NCBI GenBank assembly: GCA_018224455.1
Contig: JAGTUY010000182.1
Coordinates: 1-6,947 of the forward strand
DNA: 6,947 nt
Direction: 5' to 3'
DNA from: Desulfosarcina sp.
GTDB taxonomy: Bacteria > Desulfobacterota > Desulfobacteria > Desulfobacterales > Desulfosarcinaceae
Shown: positions 1 to 6,818 of the stretch, in pieces
How positions within the stretch are numbered: position 1 is the first letter of the stretch
How the letters are laid out: each line of letters starts with the position of its first letter
Translations under genes and position numbers: made by a program
The notes under the pieces: model-generated
What the model saw: only the letters and a program-made list of their open reading frames with translations
Databases searched by the model: none
Told to the model about the DNA's origin: nothing

Positions 1-1
1 C

Positions 2-49
2 CGGTTCTACCTGCGACCAGTTATTAAATTAGCAATGTCAATTGGTTAG
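2..49 (+). CDS. Possible C-terminal end of a convergent plus-strand gene (partial)
   Basis: From base 2 an open frame runs off the left edge and ends at a TAG at 47-49, reading RFYLRPVIKLAMSIG. The RFYLRP start resembles a motif near the C-terminus of some B12-binding radical SAM proteins, but 15 residues are too few to assign a family. If real, the gene converges on lipA, with the G/C-rich tandem repeat lying between the two stop codons. It could equally be chance; the frame cannot be tested without the sequence to the left. Confidence 0.2.
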   Translation, partial: RFYLRPVIKLAMSIG

Positions 50-56
50 CGCGGCC

Positions 57-115
57 CGACCCCGGACCCGGCCGACCCCGGACCACCCCGACCCCGGACC
101 CCCCGACCCCGGGCC
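57..115. repeat. Tandem repeat, 16-bp period, four copies, downstream of lipA
   Basis: The 12-base core CGACCCCGGACC occurs at 57-68, 73-84 and 89-100, and again at 104-115 with one A-to-G change. Spacings are 16, 16 and 15. The array starts within about ten bases of the lipA stop and lies between it and a possible convergent stop at 47-49. On the minus strand, which is the lipA transcript sense, it is a series of G runs: 4, 6, 4 and 4 G separated by 2-3 bases (complement of 86-110). That is a canonical G-quadruplex pattern. The repeat is also partly self-complementary (GGACC/GGTCC), so hairpins are an alternative fold. Confidence 0.85.
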
Positions 116-122
116 CAATCTT

Positions 123-995
<873 letters not shown>

Positions 996-1010
996 GATGT
1001 GAGGCTTTCT

Positions 1011-1051
1011 GAAAAAGGGTTCAAGGATCCGAGGGGTCCAGGATTCGAGTC
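1011..1051. repeat. Purine-rich intergenic repeat, copy A (upstream of lipA)
   Basis: Bases 1011-1041 match 6656-6686 upstream of gcvT at 26 of 31 positions with no gaps (shared core CGAGGGGTC). In both places the element begins about 15-20 bp upstream of a start codon and has the same orientation relative to the gene. It has internal periodicity built from GGRTTC and GAGGGGTC words. The rest of the 111-bp lipB-lipA spacer (about 1069-1105) is a second low-complexity stretch of CAATCCC/AAATTCC words. No small gene is supported here. Confidence 0.65.
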
Positions 1052-1106
1052 AATGGGTTCAAAGGGCTTCCCAATCCCTCAATCCCCAAATTCCTCAATT
1101 TTTAAA

Positions 1107-1814
1107 TTATATAACCGCATACAGTTGTTCCGGGCTGACCGTTGTCAAGGCAATTCCGAAAACCGCTGCCAGATGCGCGGCCATGTGTTGCCGGGCCTCG
1201 GCCATGGGCACGGGTCGGCTTAAACGGCGTTCGAAGGAGGTCATGTTTACCTGGTCCAGGCCGCAGGGGTTGATCCAGCCGAAGGGCGCCATATCCGTGT
1301 TGACGTTGAGGGCCAGGCCGTGGAAGCTGACGCCGCGTCGTACGGTGATGCCGATGCTGCCCAGCTTGTCGCCGTCCAGCCAGACGCCGCGGTTGGCCGG
1401 ATCGGTGCCGGCATCGATGCCCCAGTGGCCGGCCGTGCGGATCATGGCCTGTTCGAGGCCGGAGACGAAGTCAACGACCTTCAGGCGCCGGCGATTGAGG
1501 TCGATGATCGGATAGACCACCAGTTGACCCGGCCCGTGGTAGGTGATGTTGCCCCCCCGGTCCGTGGGCACCACCGACACGCCTTTTTGGGCCAGGAAAT
1601 CGTCGGTGACGCACAGGTTTTCCCGACCGCCGCGACGGCCTAAAGTGAAGACGCGGGGATGCTCGACGCTCAGGACCACGTCGGCCTCCAGGCGACCGCC
1701 CGTTTTGGCATTCACCACGGCCAGTTGCAAGTCGAGGGCTTCCGGGTAGTCGGTCTCCGGCAGGTCCACCCACCAGCAGGCTGGCGTCGTGGTGCTGGTT
1801 TTTTCAAGTGCCAT
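1107..1814 (-). CDS. lipB: Octanoyltransferase LipB
   Basis: LipB transfers octanoate from octanoyl-ACP to the target lysine of lipoyl-domain proteins, the step before LipA. The 235-aa product shows the family signature RGGNITYHGPGQLVVYPIIDL (about 86-106). It has the catalytic lysine K150 in DKLGSIGI, and the catalytic cysteine C184 in INPCGL, which is preceded by LALNVNTDMAPF. Length is usual for LipB. The ATG at 1812-1814 places the conserved start WWVDLPETDYPEAL at residue 14, a plausible N-terminus, but the upstream bases carry no clear Shine-Dalgarno motif. The gene is separated from gcvPB by a terminator hairpin and an AT-rich inverted repeat, so it probably has its own promoter in the AT-rich 1815-1870 stretch. 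I could not pick a convincing -35/-10 pair there. Confidence 0.96.
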   Translation of the reverse strand: MALEKTSTTTPACWWVDLPETDYPEALDLQLAVVNAKTGGRLEADVVLSVEHPRVFTLGRRGGRENLCVTDDFLAQKGVSVVPTDRGGNITYHGPGQLVVYPIIDLNRRRLKVVDFVSGLEQAMIRTAGHWGIDAGTDPANRGVWLDGDKLGSIGITVRRGVSFHGLALNVNTDMAPFGWINPCGLDQVNMTSFERRLSRPVPMAEARQHMAAHLAAVFGIALTTVSPEQLYAVI

Positions 1815-1857
1815 GAACGATATTTAATAATTCCAAAGTGATGTGACCATCTGCAAG

Positions 1858-2040
1858 CACCAAATCTAAAACAAATACCAAATTACAAAACCCAATTTCC
1901 AAATAAATCCCAAATTACAACATTCAAATCTCAAATCAATTGGAATGTCATCGCTTCACTATCATATGGTTTGGATTTTGGAGTTTTGGTCATTGTTGTT
2001 GATTTGGAATTTGTTTTTTGGTTCTTGTGATTTATTGATT
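1858..2040. repeat. AT-rich imperfect inverted repeat between gcvPB and lipB
   Basis: The plus strand from 1858 to 1941 contains no G at all and is made of CAAATTACAA / CCAAATAAATCC-like words. From about 1969 to 2040 it has only two C and is made of the complementary TTGGAATTTG / GGATTTTGG-like words. The two arms therefore pair imperfectly, for example AAATTACAAAACCC and TTTCCAAAT on the left against the complement of 1998-2034 on the right. The centre is about 1942-1968. The element fills most of the 282-bp space between lipB and gcvPB. No reading frame in it looks coding. Confidence 0.7.
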
Positions 2041-2050
2041 GCGCCACAAC

Positions 2051-2083
2051 AAGAAAGCAGGGGCGACCTCGCGGCCGCCCCTG
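2051..2083 (-). terminator. Intrinsic terminator after gcvPB
   Basis: Fourteen bases past the gcvPB stop codon the transcript has a perfect 8-bp stem, CAGGGGCG (2083-2076 on the minus strand) pairing with CGCCCCTG (2065-2058), around a 10-base loop. It is followed by the pyrimidine-rich CTTTCTTGTTG. The stem is strong, but the U-tract is interrupted, so termination may be incomplete. Its position marks the likely end of the gcvT-H-PA-PB transcript. Confidence 0.7.
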
Positions 2084-2096
2084 TGGGTGGTTGGTA

Positions 2097-3575
2097 TCAG
2101 CCCTGCAGACATGGATTGCGCGCTGCCGCGGTTTCGTCCAGCCGCCGCACCTTGGGGAACTGGGGCGATTCGTGGAGGCAGTCGGGACAGTCTATGGCCT
2201 CCTGGGCGATCTGCTTCATGGCGTCGATAAACTGGTCCAGGGTCTCCTTGGATTCGGATTCGGTGGGCTCGATCATGATGGCGCCGCTGACCACCAGCGG
2301 GAAGTAGATCGTGGGCGGATGAAACCCATGGTCCATCAGGCGCTTGGCGATGTCCAGGGTGGCCACATGATGCTCCTGCTGGTGTTTGTCGGTAAAGACG
2401 CACTCGTGCATGCAGGGCCGGTCATAGGGCAGGTGGTAGTGGCCTTTGAGTTTTTCCTTGATGTAGTTGGCGTTGAGCACGGCCAACTGGCTGACCTGTT
2501 TGAGGGTTTTGCCTACGCTCAGAATGTAGCTGTAGGCGCGCAGCAGGATGCCGAAATTGCCGTAAAAGGCATGTACTTTGCCCACGGAGAGGGGATAGTC
2601 CTCGTCCAGGCGGTAGGTGCCGCCGTCTTTGACGACCCGCGGTACGGGAAGGAACGGTTCCAGCTCCGGGGTGACGCATACCGGGCCGGCGCCGGGCCCG
2701 CCGCCGCCGTGGGGCGTGGAAAAGGTTTTGTGCAGGTTGAGATGAAGGACGTCCACACCGATGTCGCCAAAGTTGACGATGCCCATCGCCGCGTTCATGT
2801 TAGCGCCGTCGCCGTAGACCAGGCCGCCCTTTTGGTGAACGATGTCGGCCACCTGACGGATGTTGTCCTCGAACAGCCCCAGGGTGTTGGGGTTGGTGAT
2901 CATGATGCCGGCGGTGTCCTCGTCCATGAGTGCGGCCACCGATTCGGGCAGCAGGACTCCGTCCGGGCCGGATTTGACGCCAACGGACGTGAAGCCGCAC
3001 AGGGCGGCGCTGGCCGGGTTGGTGCCGTGGGCGGTGTCGGGGATCAGCACCTTGGTGCGTGGCTGCCCCTTGTGTTTATGGTAGGCGGCAAAGATCAGCA
3101 TGCCGGTCAGCTCGCCCTGGGAGCCGGCAGCCGGCTGCACGGTCACCGCCGGCAAGCCGGTGATTTCGCCCAGATAGCCCTGCAGGTCATGCATCAGCTC
3201 CAAGGCGCCCTGGGAGAGGCTTTCCGGCAGCAGGGGGTGGGCGCCGGCGAAGCCGGGAATGGACGCCTGGCGTTCGTTGGTCTTGGGGTTGTATTTCATG
3301 GTGCATGAGCCCAGCGGGTACATGCCGCTGTCTACCCCGAAATTCCACTGGGACAGCTTGGTGAAGTGGCGCACCACATCCAATTCGGAAAGATCCGGAA
3401 AATCCGGACCGTCGCCCACCAAGGCGTCGTCAAGCGGGGTTTCGTCGACGTCGCGGCGGGGCAGCGACAGTCCCTTGCGGCCCGGGGATCCTTTTTCCCA
3501 CAGCAGGGGTTCGTTGAAGATCAGACCGGTGGTTCCCATCTTATCTTTTATTGGGTCTTTTATTGGGCCTTTCAT
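2097..3575 (-). CDS. gcvPB: Glycine dehydrogenase (decarboxylating) subunit 2, GcvPB
   Basis: This is the PLP-binding half of the split P-protein. With GcvPA it decarboxylates glycine and transfers the aminomethyl group to the lipoyl arm of GcvH. In the 492-aa product the PLP Schiff-base lysine is K283 in HLNLHKTFSTPHGGGGPG. Other family landmarks are YPLGSCTMKYNPK (86-98), PAAGSQGE (148-155), the cofactor-pocket segment DTAHGTNPAS (180-189), YGDGANMNA (254-262) and the C-terminal VRRLDETAAARNP. Length is typical for GcvPB. The ATG start overlaps the gcvPA stop as ATGA, and an AGGAGG site lies 7 bases upstream, so the two subunits are probably translationally coupled. The first 12 residues (MKGPIKDPIKDK) come from a tandem 12-bp duplication and precede the usual family start LIFNEPLLWEKG. 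A start at M13 is possible but has no comparable ribosome site. Confidence 0.97.
   Translation of the reverse strand: MKGPIKDPIKDKMGTTGLIFNEPLLWEKGSPGRKGLSLPRRDVDETPLDDALVGDGPDFPDLSELDVVRHFTKLSQWNFGVDSGMYPLGSCTMKYNPKTNERQASIPGFAGAHPLLPESLSQGALELMHDLQGYLGEITGLPAVTVQPAAGSQGELTGMLIFAAYHKHKGQPRTKVLIPDTAHGTNPASAALCGFTSVGVKSGPDGVLLPESVAALMDEDTAGIMITNPNTLGLFEDNIRQVADIVHQKGGLVYGDGANMNAAMGIVNFGDIGVDVLHLNLHKTFSTPHGGGGPGAGPVCVTPELEPFLPVPRVVKDGGTYRLDEDYPLSVGKVHAFYGNFGILLRAYSYILSVGKTLKQVSQLAVLNANYIKEKLKGHYHLPYDRPCMHECVFTDKHQQEHHVATLDIAKRLMDHGFHPPTIYFPLVVSGAIMIEPTESESKETLDQFIDAMKQIAQEAIDCPDCLHESPQFPKVRRLDETAAARNPCLQG
3544..3567. repeat. Perfect 12-bp tandem duplication at the 5' end of gcvPB
   Basis: TCTTTTATTGGG occurs twice in a row on the plus strand (3544-3555 and 3556-3567). 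In gcvPB it encodes the repeated PIKD in KGPIKDPIKDK. The unit is in frame, so copy-number change would alter the N-terminus by four residues without a frameshift. Its AT-rich codons (AAA, ATA) differ from the GC-rich codons of the rest of the gene. Confidence 0.9.
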
Positions 3576-4906
3576 TTGGCCACCTCCTTTACCAATTCAT
3601 CGATGCCTGTTTTAGAGATGGTTTCGGTTACGCACATCAGCCAGCAGTCGGACAGTTCCGGATAATAGGGGCCAAGGTGCAGCCCGGCGACGATTTTCTT
3701 TTCCAGCAGGGCCTGCCAGGTGTCGGCGAAGCCTTTGGGAAAGCGCACCACGAATTCATTGAAGGTGGGCGCGCTGAATGGTGACACATGGCCGGCCTTG
3801 GCCAGAGCGGCTTTGAGGTACTCGGCCCGGTCGCGGTTGAGCCGTGAGAGTTCGCGGATGCCCGTGCCGCCCATCGCCGCCATGTACATGGTGGCGGCGG
3901 TGGCGCACAGCCCCTGGTTGGAGCAGATATTGGACGTGGCTTTTTCACGGCGAATGTGCTGCTCACGGGTGGCCAGGGTCAGCACGAAGCCGGTTCTGCC
4001 GTCGCGGTCCGTGGTTTTGCCGATCAGGCGGCCGGGCATGGTGCGCACATACTGCTGCCGGGCGGCAAACATGCCCAGGCCGGGCCCGCCGAAGCTCTGG
4101 GGGATACCGAAACTCTGGCCTTCGCCGCAGGCGATGTCTGCCCCGCAGGCGCCGGGGCTCTTGAGCAGGCCGTAGGCCAGCGGCTCGCTGAAGGCGACCA
4201 CGAAAAGGGATTTCTTGTCGGCGTGGATGGTTTTCCCGGCAGCCTCCAGATCCTCGATGCAGCCGAAGAAGTTGGGGCTCTGCAGGGCCACGCCGGCCAG
4301 TTCACCCAGGTCGGCCAAACCGGAGAGGTCGGTGCGGCCGTCTTTGCTGACGGGCAGTTCGACCACCTCGAAGCCGGTGGGCGCAAAATAGGTCTCCACC
4401 ACCTGGCGGTACAGCGGATGAGCCGCCCGGGACACGGCCACCTTTTTACGCCGTGTGGCCCGGATGGTCATCAGCAGGGCTTCGGCCAATGCCGAGGCAC
4501 CGTCGTACATGGAGGCGTTGGCCACGTCCATGCCCAGCAGGCGGGTCACCAGGGTCTGGTACTCGTAGATGGTCTGCAGGGTGCCCTGGCTGATTTCAGG
4601 CTGATAGGGGGTGTAGGCGGTGAAGAACTCGCTGCGCAGCAGCAGCTGACGGGTGATTTCGGGGATGTAATGATGGTAGCTGCCGGCGCCCATGAACACC
4701 TTGTAGAGCGGGGGAGCGCCCATGCTGGCGCCCATGCAGTCCATATGCCCGTTGAGCTCCCACTCGGTGAGCGGCTCGGGCAGGTTCATTGCCCCTTTCC
4801 GGCGGCAGTCCTCGGGAATACTGGAGAAAAGTGCGTCCAGATCCGCCGCGCCCACCACCTCAAGCATCTGCTGGATGTCTTCTTCGGTATGGGGTAGATA
4901 TCTCAT
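3572..4906 (-). CDS. gcvPA: Glycine dehydrogenase (decarboxylating) subunit 1, GcvPA
   Basis: This is the partner of GcvPB in the heterotetrameric split P-protein found in many bacteria and archaea. The 444-aa product matches the usual GcvPA length. Recognisable segments are the N-terminal MRYLPHTEEDIQQMLE, then FMGAGSYHHYIP (71-82), AYTPYQPEISQGTLQ (97-111), NASMYDGASALAEA (130-143), GEGQSFGIP (261-269), SFGGPGLGMFA (271-281) and REQHIRREKATSNICSNQ (314-331). It begins 5 nt after the gcvH stop. Its Shine-Dalgarno AAAGGA (4920-4915) is formed by the last two codons of gcvH. It ends in a 4-nt ATGA overlap with gcvPB. The catalytic PLP lysine is in GcvPB, so GcvPA alone is not expected to be active. 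No frame damage is seen. Confidence 0.97.
   Translation of the reverse strand: MRYLPHTEEDIQQMLEVVGAADLDALFSSIPEDCRRKGAMNLPEPLTEWELNGHMDCMGASMGAPPLYKVFMGAGSYHHYIPEITRQLLLRSEFFTAYTPYQPEISQGTLQTIYEYQTLVTRLLGMDVANASMYDGASALAEALLMTIRATRRKKVAVSRAAHPLYRQVVETYFAPTGFEVVELPVSKDGRTDLSGLADLGELAGVALQSPNFFGCIEDLEAAGKTIHADKKSLFVVAFSEPLAYGLLKSPGACGADIACGEGQSFGIPQSFGGPGLGMFAARQQYVRTMPGRLIGKTTDRDGRTGFVLTLATREQHIRREKATSNICSNQGLCATAATMYMAAMGGTGIRELSRLNRDRAEYLKAALAKAGHVSPFSAPTFNEFVVRFPKGFADTWQALLEKKIVAGLHLGPYYPELSDCWLMCVTETISKTGIDELVKEVAK
3583..3588 (-). promoter_or_regulatory. Ribosome binding site of gcvPB (inside gcvPA)
   Basis: AGGAGG on the minus strand, 7 bases before the ATG at 3575 and inside the last gcvPA codons. 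It supports the upstream start over M13 and indicates coupled translation of the two P-protein subunits. Confidence 0.85.
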
Positions 4907-4911
4907 GGTAT

Positions 4912-5310
4912 TTATCCTTTCAGCAACTCAAGGTAGTCGGCCTTGGATTTCAGGGCTTCGAGTTCGGCGGGGTCGCTGGCCTTGATTTCCATCATCCAGC
5001 CACCGTCGTAGGGGGCGCTGTTCACCAGCTCGGGCGCATCGGCAAGGGCTTCGTTGATCGCCGTCACCTCGCCGCCGATGGGCATGTAAAGCTCGGACAC
5101 GGCCTTGACCGATTCCACGGTGCCGAACTCCTCGCCCTTGTCGAAGCTGCTGCCCACCTCGGGCAGTTCCACAAACACGATGTCTCCCAGCTGGTCCTGG
5201 GCATAGTCGGAAATACCCATGCGCACCACGTCGCCGTTTTTTTTGGCCCACTCATGGTCGTCGGTGTAGCGTGCGTCTTCCGGCAGATTCAGTTCGTTGA
5301 TCGCTTTCAT
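4912..5310 (-). CDS. gcvH: Glycine cleavage system H protein
   Basis: GcvH is the small mobile carrier whose lipoyl-lysine shuttles the aminomethyl group from the P-protein to GcvT and is then reoxidised by the L-protein. The 132-aa product has the lipoyl hairpin GTVESVKAVSELYMP with lipoylation lysine K69, the N-terminal YTDDHEWAKKNGDVVRMGISDYAQDQLGD region split around residue 30, and the C-terminal GGWMMEIK. These are all standard for the family, and length is typical. The ATG is preceded by GGGAGGG at 5322-5316, a strong ribosome site. The gene starts 54 nt after gcvT and ends 5 nt before gcvPA. LipB and LipA, encoded downstream, are the expected enzymes for K69 modification. The last residues, Lys-Gly, double as the gcvPA ribosome site. 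Confidence 0.97.
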   Translation of the reverse strand: MKAINELNLPEDARYTDDHEWAKKNGDVVRMGISDYAQDQLGDIVFVELPEVGSSFDKGEEFGTVESVKAVSELYMPIGGEVTAINEALADAPELVNSAPYDGGWMMEIKASDPAELEALKSKADYLELLKG

Positions 5311-5315
5311 GTTTT

Positions 5316-5322
5316 CCCTCCC
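5316..5322 (-). promoter_or_regulatory. Ribosome binding site of gcvH
   Basis: GGGAGGG on the minus strand, about 5-6 bases before the gcvH ATG. It is the strongest such site in the 54-nt gcvT-gcvH spacer and fixes the start. The remaining spacer shows no hairpin typical of a terminator. Confidence 0.7.
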
Positions 5323-5364
5323 TGTGATTGTTTTTCTATGCGATAAGCGGTGTCGTGTCCGCGA

Positions 5365-6636
5365 TTAGAGCATGTCGGCCATCGGTTTGCGGGCGGTGCG
5401 GTGGGGACGTATATCGTCCACGATGGCCACGGTTATTTTTCTCCGGTTGTCCGCAATATCCACCTGCTGGCCAACGGACAGCTTGCGGTCGACCTTGACG
5501 AAGCCGCAGCAAAGACCCTTGGCTTTGAAGCCTTCGGGCTGGTCCGGGCTGGCAACGCTGTAAATGTTGCCGTCGTGACGCCCGATGCCCATGTCGGTGG
5601 CGCAGGTGAGAACGGTCCCGATCGCTTGGCCGTCGGCATCGATGACCCGGGAACCTTCCCCAGCGGAAATTTTGCGCAGATCCATGCCCGCAAAAGCGTG
5701 GGTGAATGAGAAATCAGTCTGCTTTTCCAGGGCGGCCCGACCGATGAAATCCTTGGTGAACCCGGTCTGGTCGGCGGTAAAGGGCAGGGCAAAGGGCCAG
5801 GGATGGTTGATGAATGGCCAGTGTCCGATATCCTGGTGGGAGAGCGGCAGAACGGCGCCGGCACGCAGGCTGTCCCGGGCTGCCAGGCCGCAGGGCTTGA
5901 CGTCGTAGGAATGGCCGGCCTCCAGAAGGCGCTCCCACAAACGTTGGATCTTGTCCGGTGCCAGGAACATCTCGAAGCCGAACTCGCCGGTGTATCCGGT
6001 GCGCGACAACAGAATGGGGGTGCCGTCGTCCAGACGAACCGCATCGGCCAGAGGCGAGGTGGGATCAAAATGTCCCTTGAAGGAGAAGTAGGGCATGCCG
6101 GCAAAGACCGTTTTGGGATCGGCCAGAACCCCACCGAGGATCTTGGCCGCCGCCGGCCCCTGGATGTCCATCTTGCCCAGTCGATCGGACAGGTCGGTGA
6201 CCGCAGCCTCCCGCCCGCCGAGGTTGTGCTGCAGGTGGTCGGCAACCGCCCCGCCCATGCCGGCGTTGATCACCACCATGTAGCTGTCCGCGGCAACATA
6301 GAAAACAATCGCGTCGTCGATGGTATGGCCGTTTTCGTCCAAGAAGGCGCCATACACGCATCGGCCCGGAGAAAGGGGCTTTTTAGCCGGTCCCATGCAG
6401 GCGTTTAGGTCATTGGTAAAGCAATACTGGAGCAGGTCTGCAGCTTCCGATCCGGCGACGGTGACGGCTGCCATGTGGCTGGTGTCGAATACACCGGCAC
6501 CGTCGAGTACGGTTAAATGTTCGTCTTTAACCGATGAATACCACAGGGGCATGTCGTAGCCGCCGAAGTCGGCCATGTTGGCGCCTTGACGCCGGTGCCA
6601 GCTGTTGAGTGGGGTGGTTTTGATGACTGTTCTCAT
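5365..6636 (-). CDS. gcvT: Aminomethyltransferase (glycine cleavage T protein), long divergent form
   Basis: GcvT transfers the one-carbon unit from aminomethyl-GcvH to tetrahydrofolate, giving methylene-THF and ammonia. Supporting motifs in the 423-aa product are GVFDTSHM (48-55), FTND (73-76), HTIDDAIVFY (104-113, holding the conserved Asp pair that includes the catalytic aspartate), SRTGYTGEFGFEM (211-223) and KPCGLAARDSLR (247-258). Position as first gene of the gcv cluster agrees. Two things are unusual. It is about 50-60 residues longer than common GcvT proteins (about 360-370). The usual RLEAG after GLxARDxL is replaced by RAGAV, followed by LSHQDIGHWPFINHPW instead of the common LYGxDxxxxxxPxEAGLxW. 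The C-terminus (RPHRTARKPMADML) also looks lineage specific. It is probably a true but divergent GcvT; a related folate-dependent methyl- or aminomethyltransferase is the alternative. The start is set by AAGGAG (6652-6647) 10 bases upstream. Confidence 0.88.
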   Translation of the reverse strand: MRTVIKTTPLNSWHRRQGANMADFGGYDMPLWYSSVKDEHLTVLDGAGVFDTSHMAAVTVAGSEAADLLQYCFTNDLNACMGPAKKPLSPGRCVYGAFLDENGHTIDDAIVFYVAADSYMVVINAGMGGAVADHLQHNLGGREAAVTDLSDRLGKMDIQGPAAAKILGGVLADPKTVFAGMPYFSFKGHFDPTSPLADAVRLDDGTPILLSRTGYTGEFGFEMFLAPDKIQRLWERLLEAGHSYDVKPCGLAARDSLRAGAVLPLSHQDIGHWPFINHPWPFALPFTADQTGFTKDFIGRAALEKQTDFSFTHAFAGMDLRKISAGEGSRVIDADGQAIGTVLTCATDMGIGRHDGNIYSVASPDQPEGFKAKGLCCGFVKVDRKLSVGQQVDIADNRRKITVAIVDDIRPHRTARKPMADML

Positions 6637-6646
6637 GATAGGGGTA

Positions 6647-6652
6647 CTCCTT
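6647..6652 (-). promoter_or_regulatory. Ribosome binding site of gcvT
   Basis: AAGGAG on the minus strand, 10 bases before the ATG at 6636. It supports this start, which retains the conserved N-terminal TPLNSWHRRQGANM segment. Confidence 0.6.
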
Positions 6653-6655
6653 GCA

Positions 6656-6686
6656 AAAAAAGGGTTCGAGGGTGCGAGGGGTCAAG
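6656..6686. repeat. Purine-rich intergenic repeat, copy B (upstream of gcvT)
   Basis: This copy matches copy A upstream of lipA at 26 of 31 positions with shared A-run, GGGTTC and CGAGGGGTC words. It sits just upstream of the gcvT ribosome site, in the same orientation relative to its gene as copy A. The spacer 6637-6818 otherwise holds no clear promoter that I can defend. Confidence 0.6.
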
Positions 6687-6774
6687 AGTTTTTCTTCAAC
6701 GCCCGGATTGCGGGGGATGAATTGGTCTTGAGCTTCTACCAGGGGTTTAAGACGGTGAACCATTAATGCTTTTC

Positions 6775-6811
6775 ACTTGAATCCTTGATTCCTCGACCCC
6801 TTGAATCCTTC
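6775..6811. repeat. Related intergenic repeat, copy C, inverted (after the Lrp-like gene)
   Basis: On the minus strand this reads as GGATTC, AAGGGGTCGAGG and AAGGATTCAAG words, the same vocabulary as copies A and B but in opposite orientation. It starts a few bases past the stop codon at 6819-6821. Copies B and C could pair imperfectly across the spacer. No U-tract follows, so it is not a standard terminator. Confidence 0.5.
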
Positions 6812-6818
6812 TTAACCC

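Noticed and set aside
57..115. CRISPR array
   Set aside because: The units are 16 bp and contiguous with 3-4 bp between cores. There are no unique spacers and no cas genes.
1858..2040. Insertion sequence remnant
   Set aside because: It has inverted arms, but no transposase frame and no visible target-site duplication. The arms are low complexity rather than sharp terminal repeats.
2091..3308. 405-codon plus-strand open frame
   Set aside because: It lies wholly antisense to gcvPB, whose motifs are unmistakable. The long frame is a by-product of GC-rich codon use and its product resembles no family I know.
3956..4897. 313-codon plus-strand open frame
   Set aside because: It is antisense to gcvPA, Gly/Ala/His-rich with no recognisable domain, and has no ribosome site or neighbours to support it.
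6527..6763. 78-codon minus-strand frame upstream of and overlapping gcvT, as a possible leader peptide or small gene
   Set aside because: It overlaps gcvT by about 110 bp in another frame, its middle is the purine-rich repeat, and it has no clear ribosome site. An attenuating leader would normally be shorter and followed by a terminator hairpin, which is not seen.
6637..6818. Glycine riboswitch upstream of gcvT
   Set aside because: The spacer is mostly repeat copies B and C. I could not find the conserved aptamer layout, and about 90 bp of non-repeat sequence is too little for a tandem glycine aptamer.
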